This document shows positions 1-6,974 of a stretch of DNA of 20,653 nt, in pieces. The notes below the pieces were generated by a model. That model saw only the letters and a program-made list of their open reading frames with translations, was not told where the DNA came from and did not search any database. Each line of letters opens with the position of its first letter. Positions within the stretch are counted from its first letter, which is position 1. The DNA is from an uncultured Bacilli bacterium (GTDB lineage Bacteria; Bacillota_I; Bacilli_A; RF39; UBA660), in assembly GCA_947625315.1 (NCBI GenBank), contig CANQOE010000003.1, forward strand, positions 1 through 20,653, in the 5' to 3' direction. Made by a program: the position numbers and the translations under genes.

Positions 1-612
1 GCTATAAAAGGTCGTGATAGTATGACTCAAGCAATTCTTCCTTTACGTGGTAAAATTTTAAATGTTGAAAAAGCTCGTTTAGACCGTGCCTTATCTAATG
101 AAGAAATTAGAACTATTATTACTGCTTTTGGTACCGGAATTGGTGAAGATTTTAATTTAGATAAACTGCGTTATGATAAAATAATTATTATGACCGATGC
201 CGATGTTGATGGTTCTCATATTCGGGTTTTACTATTAACTTTATTTTACCGCTTCTTTAAACCCATTGTAGAAGCTGGTCATGTCTATGCTGCTCAACCC
301 CCATTATTTGTAATTAAACATGGAAAAACAATTAAATATGTTTTAAATGCCGAAGAAAGAGATAAATATCTTGCTACTTTAGCTCCAAATACCAAATATG
401 AAATTGCGCGGATGAAAGGTTTAGGCGAAATGGATGCGGAAGAATTAAACGAAACAACTATGGATATTAATTCTCGTGTTTTACGCCAAATTACTGTTGA
501 TGATGCTATGGCGGCCGATGAGATGTTTAATAGATTAATGGGTGAAGAAGTTGAACCTCGTCGCGAATTTATTGAAGCTAATGCTACATATGTCGAAAAC
601 TTAGATATTTAG
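1..612 (+). CDS. gyrB: DNA gyrase subunit B, 3' part (partial)
   Basis: This is the C-terminal part of the ATPase subunit of DNA gyrase, which with GyrA introduces negative supercoils. The frame is open from base 1, so the 5' end lies outside the window; 203 residues are visible. The fragment holds the TOPRIM region: the QAILPLRGKILNVEKA block, then the metal-binding TDADVDGSHIR motif (Asp at visible residues 66, 68 and 70). It closes with the typical GyrB ending REFIEANATYVENLDI. The family alternative is ParE of topoisomerase IV, but the ending and the adjacent gyrA favour GyrB. The TAG stop overlaps the AGGAGG ribosome binding site of gyrA, so the two are almost certainly co-transcribed and translationally coupled. 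Confidence 0.96.
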   Translation, partial: AIKGRDSMTQAILPLRGKILNVEKARLDRALSNEEIRTIITAFGTGIGEDFNLDKLRYDKIIIMTDADVDGSHIRVLLLTLFYRFFKPIVEAGHVYAAQPPLFVIKHGKTIKYVLNAEERDKYLATLAPNTKYEIARMKGLGEMDAEELNETTMDINSRVLRQITVDDAMAADEMFNRLMGEEVEPRREFIEANATYVENLDI

Positions 613-619
613 GAGGTTT

Positions 620-3085
620 ATGATGGATAAATTAGAACAAAATAACATTGTTGAAGAAATAAGTAAGTCATTCTTGGAATATTCCATGAGTGTAATTGTT
701 TCTCGGGCTTTGCCAGATTTAAGAGATGGTCTAAAACCAGTTCACCGCCGTATTCTTTATGATATGTTGCAAAATGGCTTAACTCCTGATAAACAATTCC
801 GGAAAAGTGCCACGATAGTTGGTGATGTTATGGGTAAATATCACCCTCATGGCGATTCTAGTATTTATGAAGCTATGGTTCGCATGGCTCAAGATTTTAA
901 TTATCGTTATATGTTAGTGGATGGTCATGGCAATTTTGGCAATATTGAAGGTTATGGTGCCGCGGCTTATCGTTACACGGAAGCTAAATTATCTAAAATT
1001 TCGATGGAGTTATTGCGTGATATCAATAAAAATACTGTTGATTTTGACCCTAACTATGATGAAACAACTAAAGAACCTCATGTTTTACCATCTCGTTTTC
1101 CTAATATTTTAGTTAATGGAACTATGGGTATTGCTGTCGGTATGGCTACGAATATTCCTCCCCATAATTTAGGAGAAGTAATTGATGGCTGTGTTGCTTA
1201 TATTGATAATCCTGATATTGATGTTAATGGTTTAATGCAATATATAAAAGGTCCCGATTTTCCAACTGGCGCTATAATTCTTGGAAATTCCGGAATAAAG
1301 AAAGCTTACGAAACCGGTCGCGGAAGTATTACTATTCGTTCTCGGGCGGAAATTGAAGAAAAAAATGGTCGCCAATATATAGTTGTAACCGAAGTTCCTT
1401 ATGGAGTAAATACTCTTGAACTTAAAAATAAAGTAGCCGAACTTGTTCATAATAAAGTTTTAGATGGTATTACTGATTATCATGTTGATTTAAAAGATGG
1501 TGTTAAAATAACTATTACTTTAAGAAAAGATGCGAATGCTCAAGTAATATTAAATAAATTATATAAGCATACAGCTTTTCAAACAACTTATGGTATCATT
1601 TTCTTAATGCTTGATAATGGTGTTCCTAAAACATTAGGCTTAAAAGATATAATTTCTAAATATATTGATCATCAAAAAGAAGTAATTGTGCGTCGAACTC
1701 AATTTGACTTAGATAAAGCCGAAAAAAGAGTTCATATCTTAGAAGGTTTAAAAATAGCTTTGGATCATATTGATGAAGTTATTAAAATAATTCGGGCTTC
1801 TCAGTCTGATGAAGAAGCTAAAGCGACTTTAATGTCTAATTTTGGTTTATCTGATGCTCAAGCCGAAGCTATCTTAGAAATGCGTTTAAGACGTTTAACA
1901 GGCTTAGAAAGAGATAAAGTCGAAGAGGAATTAAAAGAATTATTAGCCTTAATTGAAGAACTTCGCTCTATTTTAGCTAGTGAAGAAAAAGTTTTAGCTA
2001 TTATTAAAGAAGAATTATTAGAAATTAAAGAAAAATATGGCGATAAACGTCGTACTGATATTGATATGACAGCAATTGAATATATTGAAGATGAATCTTT
2101 AATTCCTCAAGAAGACATTTTAATAGCTTTAACTAATAAAGGCTATATTAAAAGAACTACTTCTGATACCTTTAAAGCTCAAAGACGTGGTGGAATGGGA
2201 ATTAAAGGTATGAGTACTAATGAAGAAGATTATGTTGAGCAAATGATTAATCTATCATCTCATGATTATCTACTATTCTTTACTAATAAAGGTAAAGTAT
2301 ATCGCTTAAAAGGTTACGAAATACCAGAATATAGTCGTCAATCAAAAGGTATTCCAATTATTAATTTACTGCAAATTGAAAAAGATGAAAGTATTAATAC
2401 CATGTTGAGTGTTTCTCCTGAAGAAGCCACTAAATACCTCCTATTTGTTACTAAAAAAGGCTTAGTTAAAAAGACAAGTATTAATGAATTTGAAAACATA
2501 CGTACGACTGGCAAAATAAGTATTAGCCTTCGCCCAAGTGATGAATTAATCGCTGTTAAAAAGACTACCGGTGAAAATTCAATATTATTAGGTAGTGATA
2601 AAGGTCGAATGGTTAAGTTTAAAGAAACCAATATTCGTCCAATGGGAAGAACTGCCAGTGGTGTTAAAGGTATAAATCTTGAAGGTGGTAAATGTGTCTG
2701 TGCTGAGGTAGTAACAGAAGATGATAAAATATTGTTAGTAACTGAAAAAGGTTATGGAAAAAAGACCATGGTTAATGAATTTAGAGAAACATCTCGTGGT
2801 AGTAAAGGTGTTAAAGCCCTTAATATTACTGAGAAAAATGGTAATATTGCCGCAGTTAAAGTTGCTGATGAATCTAAAGAACTTGTAATAATGACTAATA
2901 CCGGAACTACAATGCGTATGACATTAGAACAAATAAATACCTTAGGTCGGGTAACTCAAGGAGTTAGATTAATTCATTTAAAAGATAATCAATATGTAAC
3001 CACTATAAGTTTAGTTGAAAAACAAGAAAATGTGGATGTATCATTAGAAGAACAAATAGAAGAAAATAATGCTGATGATGAATAA
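620..3085 (+). CDS. gyrA: DNA gyrase subunit A
   Basis: Breakage-reunion subunit of gyrase, 821 residues, normal length. Visible blocks: YSMSVIVSRALPDLRDG (21-37), the quinolone region YHPHGDSSIYEAM (74-86), and the active-site tyrosine Tyr119 in AYRYTEAKL. The GyrA box QRRGGMG opens the C-terminal beta-pinwheel, which supports GyrA over ParC. At the positions equivalent to E. coli Ser83 and Asp87 it carries Ser80 and Glu84, the usual Gram-positive wild-type pair, so no classical quinolone-resistance change is seen. Two ATGs lie in tandem at 620 and 623. AGGAGG (611-616) is only 3 nt from the first but 6 nt from the second, so translation may begin at 623. The gene ends inside a terminator hairpin. 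Confidence 0.97.
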   Translation: MMDKLEQNNIVEEISKSFLEYSMSVIVSRALPDLRDGLKPVHRRILYDMLQNGLTPDKQFRKSATIVGDVMGKYHPHGDSSIYEAMVRMAQDFNYRYMLVDGHGNFGNIEGYGAAAYRYTEAKLSKISMELLRDINKNTVDFDPNYDETTKEPHVLPSRFPNILVNGTMGIAVGMATNIPPHNLGEVIDGCVAYIDNPDIDVNGLMQYIKGPDFPTGAIILGNSGIKKAYETGRGSITIRSRAEIEEKNGRQYIVVTEVPYGVNTLELKNKVAELVHNKVLDGITDYHVDLKDGVKITITLRKDANAQVILNKLYKHTAFQTTYGIIFLMLDNGVPKTLGLKDIISKYIDHQKEVIVRRTQFDLDKAEKRVHILEGLKIALDHIDEVIKIIRASQSDEEAKATLMSNFGLSDAQAEAILEMRLRRLTGLERDKVEEELKELLALIEELRSILASEEKVLAIIKEELLEIKEKYGDKRRTDIDMTAIEYIEDESLIPQEDILIALTNKGYIKRTTSDTFKAQRRGGMGIKGMSTNEEDYVEQMINLSSHDYLLFFTNKGKVYRLKGYEIPEYSRQSKGIPIINLLQIEKDESINTMLSVSPEEATKYLLFVTKKGLVKKTSINEFENIRTTGKISISLRPSDELIAVKKTTGENSILLGSDKGRMVKFKETNIRPMGRTASGVKGINLEGGKCVCAEVVTEDDKILLVTEKGYGKKTMVNEFRETSRGSKGVKALNITEKNGNIAAVKVADESKELVIMTNTGTTMRMTLEQINTLGRVTQGVRLIHLKDNQYVTTISLVEKQENVDVSLEEQIEENNADDE

Positions 3086-3099
3086 GCATTATTTTTTTT
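3066..3099 (+). terminator. Intrinsic terminator of gyrBA
   Basis: An 8-bp stem, ATAATGCT (3066-3073) with AGCATTAT (3085-3092), is followed by a run of eight T. The loop contains the last gyrA codons and the stop codon, so the terminator overlaps the end of the gene. Confidence 0.85.
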
Positions 3100-3169
3100 G
3101 TCTATTTTTAATATATTTAAGATAAAAATAAAATGTTAGTAACTTTAAAATATAAAGGAAATTAATTAA

Positions 3170-3185
3170 AGTTTCACGTGGAACT
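3170..3185. promoter_or_regulatory. parS-like site 1 (degenerate)
   Basis: AGTTTCACGTGGAACT has the core GTTTCACGTGGAAC. It differs from the perfect sites at the two outer bases and at position 12 (G for A). Probably a weaker ParB/Spo0J site. Confidence 0.7.
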
Positions 3186-3261
3186 ATAAATAAATTTTGA
3201 AACTACAGATTTTCTAAAATTTGTAAAAATAAATTACCAATTTATAAAAATCTGCATTTTA

Positions 3262-3277
3262 TGTTCCACATGGAACA
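3262..3277. promoter_or_regulatory. parS-like site 2 (degenerate)
   Basis: TGTTCCACATGGAACA keeps the outer TGTTCCA/TGGAACA arms, but the central CACGTG is changed to CACATG. It is recognisably parS-derived but has lost the core symmetry, so binding may be reduced. Confidence 0.6.
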
Positions 3278-3312
3278 TCAGAATAAAACACATCGCAAAA
3301 AATTATAAACAA

Positions 3313-3328
3313 TGTTTCACGTGAAACA
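3313..3328. promoter_or_regulatory. parS site 3 (perfect), in a 32-bp palindrome
   Basis: TGTTTCACGTGAAACA fits the B. subtilis parS consensus TGTTNCACGTGAAACA exactly. The dyad extends perfectly to 3305-3336. There is no T-run after it, so it is not a terminator. Confidence 0.9.
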
Positions 3329-3406
3329 TTGTTTATTAAAAAATAAAAAATAAACTTACAGAATAAATTAAAATTAAATACTATTTAATAAAAAAATTAC
3401 TTACTA

Positions 3407-3422
3407 TGTTTCACGTGAAACA
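3407..3422. promoter_or_regulatory. parS site 4 (perfect)
   Basis: A perfect TGTTTCACGTGAAACA. The flanks do not extend the palindrome appreciably, unlike sites 3 and 5. Confidence 0.9.
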
Positions 3423-3632
3423 TTTTAAAAAAAGTAAATAATTAAATATAAAATTAATATAAACATCTTTAAAATATATTCAAATTATTTGAAATCTACA
3501 TATTTAACTAACAAATAATTAAAAATAATTAATATAGAAAAATATTATTATTAAATTTTATAAGTATAATCCTATTAATATTAGTAAATTATTATTAATT
3601 GATTATTTTTAAAATATTAAAGTTATCAACAA

Positions 3633-3648
3633 TGTTTCACGTGAAACA
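3633..3648. promoter_or_regulatory. parS site 5 (perfect), in a 28-bp palindrome
   Basis: A perfect TGTTTCACGTGAAACA whose dyad extends to 3627-3654. It shares the extra arms AACAA/TTGTT with site 3. A DnaA-box-like TTATCAACA overlaps its left arm. Confidence 0.9.
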
Positions 3649-3675
3649 TTGTTGTAAAAAAATTAAAAAATTATA

Positions 3676-3691
3676 TGTTTCACGTGAAACC
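3676..3691. promoter_or_regulatory. parS site 6 (one mismatch), next to the SRP RNA promoter
   Basis: TGTTTCACGTGAAACC has a single mismatch at the last base. It ends three bases upstream of the likely -35 hexamer of the SRP RNA gene, so ParB bound here could touch RNA polymerase at that promoter. Confidence 0.85.
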
Positions 3692-3694
3692 TTA

Positions 3695-3723
3695 TTGCAT
3701 TTTTCTTTAATATGTGGTAAATT
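3695..3723 (+). promoter_or_regulatory. Promoter of the SRP RNA gene
   Basis: A weak -35 TTGCAT (3695-3700) and a -10 TAAATT (3718-3723) are separated by 17 bp. A TG one base upstream of the -10 makes it an extended -10 element. The predicted transcription start near 3730 coincides with the first base of the RNA's closing stem. Confidence 0.55.
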
Positions 3724-3729
3724 AATTAT

Positions 3730-3805
3730 GTGCAACAAATATATTGTAACCTGGTCAGGACTGGAAAGTAGCAGCCACATCAATCCCTATTTGTGTGCAC
3801 TTTTC
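3730..3805 (+). ncRNA. ffs: Small signal recognition particle RNA (4.5S type)
   Basis: The RNA core of the signal recognition particle, which binds Ffh (SRP54) to target nascent membrane proteins to FtsY. The conserved domain IV hairpin is present: GGTCAGG, a GGAA tetraloop closed by ACU/AGU, then AGCAGCC. The ends pair as GTGCA..CAAAT (from 3730) with ATTTG..TGCAC (to 3800). A T-rich tract that ends transcription follows. At about 71-76 nt it is near the lower limit for bacterial SRP RNA and lacks the Alu domain of the long Bacillus and Clostridium forms. In B. subtilis the equivalent gene lies between tadA and dnaX; here it lies before tadA. Confidence 0.9.
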
Positions 3806-3828
3806 TTTTTTTATGGAGATGATTTTAA

Positions 3829-4284
3829 ATGGACGAAGCAATTATAAAAAAACTTATTAAATTAGCTCAAAAAGCGGCCAAAAAGGATGAAGTGCCTGTG
3901 AGTGCCATAATAACTAAAGATGGAAAAATAATATCTCAAGCTTATAATAAAAGAACTAAAAATAAAAATCCTTTGAATCATGCGGAAATAATGGCAATTC
4001 TTAAAGCTAGTAAAAAATTACGTGATTGGCGTTTAAATGATTGTGCCCTTTATGTTACCTTAAAGCCTTGTTCTATGTGTGAAGAAGTTATTAAACAAGC
4101 CCGTATTAGTGATGTTTACTATTTGCTAACAAAACTAGATTTTAAAAAAGAATATAAACAAACTAATTTTATAGAAGCAAACAATAGTATGCATAAAGAG
4201 GTTTATTTAAAAATTTTAAAAGCTTATTTTAAAATTAAAAGAAATAATAAAGACAATCAATCAAAAAATAATGGAAAAAACTAA
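3829..4284 (+). CDS. tadA: tRNA-specific adenosine deaminase TadA
   Basis: This zinc enzyme deaminates A34 to inosine in the tRNA-Arg(ACG) anticodon, allowing one tRNA to read CGU, CGC and CGA. At 151 residues it has normal length. The zinc and catalytic residues are visible: His51-Ala-Glu53 (NHAEIMAI) and Pro80-Cys81-x-x-Cys84 (LKPCSMCEE). The residue before PC is Lys where most homologues have Glu (TLEPC). The start follows GGAG (3815-3818) with a 10-nt spacer. The gene lies directly downstream of the SRP RNA and upstream of dnaX, as yaaJ precedes dnaX in B. subtilis. Other CMP/dCMP-type deaminases share the fold, but the HAEIMA block and context fit TadA well. Confidence 0.93.
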   Translation: MDEAIIKKLIKLAQKAAKKDEVPVSAIITKDGKIISQAYNKRTKNKNPLNHAEIMAILKASKKLRDWRLNDCALYVTLKPCSMCEEVIKQARISDVYYLLTKLDFKKEYKQTNFIEANNSMHKEVYLKILKAYFKIKRNNKDNQSKNNGKN

Positions 4285-4301
4285 AAAAATTTTTATAAAT
4301 A

Positions 4302-4330
4302 TGGACTTTAACTTTATAATTTGATAAAAT
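4302..4330 (+). promoter_or_regulatory. Possible promoter of the dnaX operon
   Basis: TGGACT (4302-4307) and TAAAAT (4325-4330) are 17 bp apart, upstream of dnaX. A perfect TATAAT at 4315-4320 lies between them with no clear -35. In such AT-rich DNA either could be the true -10. Confidence 0.4.
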
Positions 4331-4348
4331 AATGTTGGTGAGGAAAAA

Positions 4349-6025
4349 ATGGACTACAAAGTACTATATCGCAAATACCGTCCAACTGATTTTTCAAGTA
4401 TAATTGGCCAAGAATATATGACAACTATTTTAAAAAATGCCATAGCAAGCCAAAAGATTTCTCATGCCTATATTTTCTCAGGTCCTCGTGGAACTGGAAA
4501 AACCAGTACAGCCAAAGTATTTGCTAAAGCCATAAATTGTTTACATCCCACACCTAATGGTCCATGCAACGAATGTGAAAATTGCTTAAATTTTCAAAAT
4601 AATGCCGACATTATTGAACTTGATGCAGCCTCTAACAATGGGGTTGATGAAATAAGAGAAATTATCAATAATATTAAATTAGCTCCTGCTTATTCTAAAT
4701 ATAAAGTATATATAATAGATGAAGTACACATGTTGAGTACTAGCGCTTTTAACGCTTTGCTCTTAACTTTAGAAGAGCCACCTAAACACGTAGTATTTAT
4801 CTTAGCTACAACCAACATTGAGGCGGTTCCCATAACCATTTTATCGCGTTGTCAACGTTTCGATTTTCATAAAATACCTGTAGCAAAAATAATTGAGCGT
4901 TTAAATTATGTTGTTAAAGAAGAAAATATTGCCATAACCTCCGAATCCATCGAAGAAATAGCTTATATCAGCGATGGAGGAATGCGCGATGCTTTAAGTA
5001 TTTTAGATCAATTATCAAGTCAAACAAATACTATTACTATTGAAGATGTCATAAGCCACTTTGGCTCAGTTTCTAAAAAACAAATTAGTGATTTATATGA
5101 TACAATAATAGCAAATAATCCTTCAAAATTTACCGAAATGATTAATAATTTTAAAAGCTTAGCTATCGATTATAAATTATTAATTCGTAAATTATTAGAA
5201 AAAATCGAAGAAGAAGCTTTAAAATCTAAATCAGCCCCAGATTATCAAGGACTTTCCTATGAATCATTAAAAGATATGGCTTTTGCTATCGCCGATATTT
5301 CTAATTATGTTAATTTAAACATTGACCCTTATCTTTTAATATCTATAACATTGTTAAATTATTTCCCGGGAAATAATTCTAAAAACTCAAATTCAGAAAA
5401 TAACGTACCACAATCCCCCGAGTATCCCCAAAAATCACCAATTAATGCCTCAGATATTGCAAATAATTCCCAATCAAAAATAAATAAAAAAAATAAAAAT
5501 GTTAATAACTCTCAAAATGAAGGAAAAAATAGTGATCAATCATCAATGCTTCCAAACATTGCTCAATTAAAAAGCATTCGTATCAATAATTGCTTTGTTA
5601 ATGCCCAAAAAAAATATCTGCAAGAGGTTAAACAAAGTTGGTCCAATTTTATGGATAACCTCAGTGATAAAACTTTATTAAATGTTCTAATCGATTGTAA
5701 TATCACCGCGGCTAGTGATAAAGTTATAATTTTAACAGCTCCTGCGGAATCTACGATTAATCTTATCAATGAAAATATTTATAATATCGATTTGGCATAC
5801 AATAATTATAACCAAACTTCTTACCATTTTATTGGCCTTACTAATGAAGAATGGCAAGAAGCTAAAAATTCGTATATTAAAAATATCAAAAACAATGTTA
5901 AATACACTTACCAAGAAGAAGACCAAAGTACCCAAACTTCTGAAGAAACTTCTTCACAAGTAGATTCTAACATTGAAAATACTGCTTTTGATATTTTTGA
6001 TAAAAATAAAATAGAAATAGAATAG
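4349..6025 (+). CDS. dnaX: DNA polymerase III subunits gamma/tau
   Basis: Clamp-loader ATPase and organiser of the replisome, 558 residues. Visible: Walker A GPRGTGKT (45-52), a zinc knuckle with Cys64, Cys73, Cys76 and Cys79, Walker B IIDEVH (Asp124-Glu125), sensor 1 ATTN (153-156) and the SRC arginine finger (166-168). The collar domain ends near residue 336. An Asn/Ser/Lys-rich linker follows (about 338-405), then the tau-specific C-terminal part. A perfect Noc-type site is embedded at the start of the linker and encodes NYFPGNN (337-343). The linker also contains an eight-A run (5486-5493) with a TAA immediately after it in the -1 frame. This could yield a gamma-like product of about 382 residues. 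First gene of a packed operon; its TAG overlaps the ribosome binding site of ybaB. Confidence 0.96.
   Translation: MDYKVLYRKYRPTDFSSIIGQEYMTTILKNAIASQKISHAYIFSGPRGTGKTSTAKVFAKAINCLHPTPNGPCNECENCLNFQNNADIIELDAASNNGVDEIREIINNIKLAPAYSKYKVYIIDEVHMLSTSAFNALLLTLEEPPKHVVFILATTNIEAVPITILSRCQRFDFHKIPVAKIIERLNYVVKEENIAITSESIEEIAYISDGGMRDALSILDQLSSQTNTITIEDVISHFGSVSKKQISDLYDTIIANNPSKFTEMINNFKSLAIDYKLLIRKLLEKIEEEALKSKSAPDYQGLSYESLKDMAFAIADISNYVNLNIDPYLLISITLLNYFPGNNSKNSNSENNVPQSPEYPQKSPINASDIANNSQSKINKKNKNVNNSQNEGKNSDQSSMLPNIAQLKSIRINNCFVNAQKKYLQEVKQSWSNFMDNLSDKTLLNVLIDCNITAASDKVIILTAPAESTINLINENIYNIDLAYNNYNQTSYHFIGLTNEEWQEAKNSYIKNIKNNVKYTYQEEDQSTQTSEETSSQVDSNIENTAFDIFDKNKIEIE
5361..5374. promoter_or_regulatory. 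Noc-type binding site 1, inside dnaX
   Basis: ATTTCCCGGGAAAT is a perfect match to the Noc binding sequence described in B. subtilis. The dyad extends to 5357-5378 (22 bp). It lies in coding sequence at the collar/linker border of DnaX and is read as NYFPGNN. Confidence 0.85.
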
Positions 6026-6038
6026 GAGAGAAAAAAAT

Positions 6039-6335
6039 ATGAATATGCAAAATTTAATGGCTCAAGCGCAAAAAATGCAAAGGGACATAACTAAAAAGAA
6101 AGAAGAAATTGATAATTCGCAATTTGAAGGAACAAGTGAATGGGTTAAAGTTGTTTTAAATGGTAAAAAAGAATTAGAATCAATTAAAATAACTTATGAC
6201 CAACCAATCGAAAACGATGATAAAGAAGTTTTAGAAGATATGATTAAAATTGCTTTAAAAGAAGCTTGTGCCAAAGTTGATAAAGAAATTGAAGAAAAAA
6301 TGGGTTCATATGGTTCTTTAGGTGGGTTATTCTAA
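6039..6335 (+). CDS. ybaB: Nucleoid-associated protein, YbaB/EbfC family
   Basis: A small dimeric DNA-binding protein, 98 residues. Its N-terminal Met/Gln-rich helix (MNMQNLMAQAQKMQ) and the EGTSEWVKVVLNGKKELESIKI strand region are typical of the family. Members coat DNA non-specifically; the exact role is unsettled, though the gene is almost always next to recR. It sits between dnaX and recR here too. AGGAG (6024-6028) overlaps the dnaX stop. A second in-frame ATG at 6045 is less well spaced. Its TAA shares one base with the recR ATG, so the two should be translationally coupled. Confidence 0.93.
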   Translation: MNMQNLMAQAQKMQRDITKKKEEIDNSQFEGTSEWVKVVLNGKKELESIKITYDQPIENDDKEVLEDMIKIALKEACAKVDKEIEEKMGSYGSLGGLF

Positions 6336-6931
6336 TGAATTATCCCGAATCTTTAGCTCATTTAATTTCCAATTTTGCCAAATTACCGGGTATTGGGGAA
6401 AAAAGCGCCGAACGTTTAGCCCTTGCTATTGTTTCTAGTGAAGAAGAATACGTTAATGATTTTAGTGCTTCTCTTAAAAATGCTAAACAAAAACTTAATC
6501 GCTGCACGATATGTGGCCACTTAACCGAAAATGAAATTTGCTCCATTTGTAGTGATTCTACTCGAGATAAAAATGTAATTTGTGTCATTGAAGATTTTAA
6601 AAGTATTTTTGCTTTTGAGTCTTCTGGTAAATTTAATGGTACATATCATGTTTTAAATGGTTTAATATCGCCCATGGATGATATTGGCCCTGAAGATATC
6701 AATATTGCTTCCTTAATAAATCGTGTGGAAAAATTATCTAATCCCGAATTAATTTTTGCTTTAAAGCCTACCATTGAAGGTGAAACTACTACTATGTATA
6801 TTAAAAAACTTCTTGAAAACAAACCAGTAACTATATCTCGTCTAGCTTATGGCATCCCTATTGGGGCCGACTTAGATTACTTAGATAATATCACATTAGC
6901 CCATGCTTTAGAAGACCGCAAAAAAATATAA
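6335..6931 (+). CDS. recR: Recombination mediator RecR
   Basis: RecR works with RecO, and RecF where present, to load RecA on gapped single-stranded DNA. The 198 residues are the normal length. Domains in order: the helix-hairpin-helix FAKLPGIGEKSAERLAL (about 14-30), a four-cysteine zinc finger (Cys57, Cys60, Cys69, Cys72), a TOPRIM domain starting VICVIEDF (81-88), and a C-terminal segment with the conserved ISRLAYGIPIGADLDYLD. The ATG overlaps the ybaB stop by one base. Confidence 0.96.
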   Translation: MNYPESLAHLISNFAKLPGIGEKSAERLALAIVSSEEEYVNDFSASLKNAKQKLNRCTICGHLTENEICSICSDSTRDKNVICVIEDFKSIFAFESSGKFNGTYHVLNGLISPMDDIGPEDINIASLINRVEKLSNPELIFALKPTIEGETTTMYIKKLLENKPVTISRLAYGIPIGADLDYLDNITLAHALEDRKKI

Positions 6932-6972
6932 GCATAAAATTATCTTCATCGCATATAATTTACTGTGATGAA
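6932..6972 (+). promoter_or_regulatory. Possible sigma-E promoter and start-proximal hairpin of bofA
   Basis: GCATAAA (6932-6938) and CATATAAT (6952-6959) resemble the sigma-E -35 and -10 boxes, with a 13-bp spacer that is slightly short. A 9-bp inverted repeat (6945-6953 with 6964-6972, one G-U pair) ends two bases before the bofA ATG. No Shine-Dalgarno sequence is visible. The elements overlap, so only one may matter; the call rests on motif similarity and on bofA being a mother-cell gene in Bacillus. Confidence 0.35.
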
Positions 6973-6974
6973 AT

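Larger units (their letters stand above)
3100..3729. other. Gene-free AT-rich region carrying a parS cluster
   Basis: About 630 bases between the gyrA terminator and the SRP RNA contain no credible gene. The region is extremely A/T-rich, with GC concentrated in six palindromic parS-like sites (3170, 3262, 3313, 3407, 3633 and 3676). An ATG frame across 3599-3847 is an artefact: it runs through two parS sites and the SRP RNA. A DnaA-box-like TTATCAACA (one mismatch to TTATCCACA) lies at 3623-3631, abutting a parS palindrome. One box is not enough to call an origin. By analogy with other Bacillota the region should serve as a centromere-like loading zone for ParB and SMC. Confidence 0.8.

Noticed and set aside
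2338..2631. Reverse-strand frame inside gyrA
   Set aside because: It is the antisense shadow of the conserved GyrA C-terminal domain and has no ribosome binding site. Similar frames inside recR, spoVT, metG, the NUDIX gene and the last gene were rejected for the same reason.
3170..3691. CRISPR array or terminators made by the repeated palindromes
   Set aside because: The repeats are 16-bp palindromes at irregular intervals without uniform spacers, and none is followed by a T-run. The parS match explains them.
3100..3729. Chromosomal origin of replication
   Set aside because: The region is AT-rich and origin-proximal by gene order, but only one good DnaA-box-like word is seen. Origins in this group normally flank dnaA, which is not in the window.
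3599..3847. 82-codon open frame on the plus strand
   Set aside because: It runs through two parS sites and the whole SRP RNA, overlaps the tadA start, has no ribosome binding site and shows no protein-like composition.
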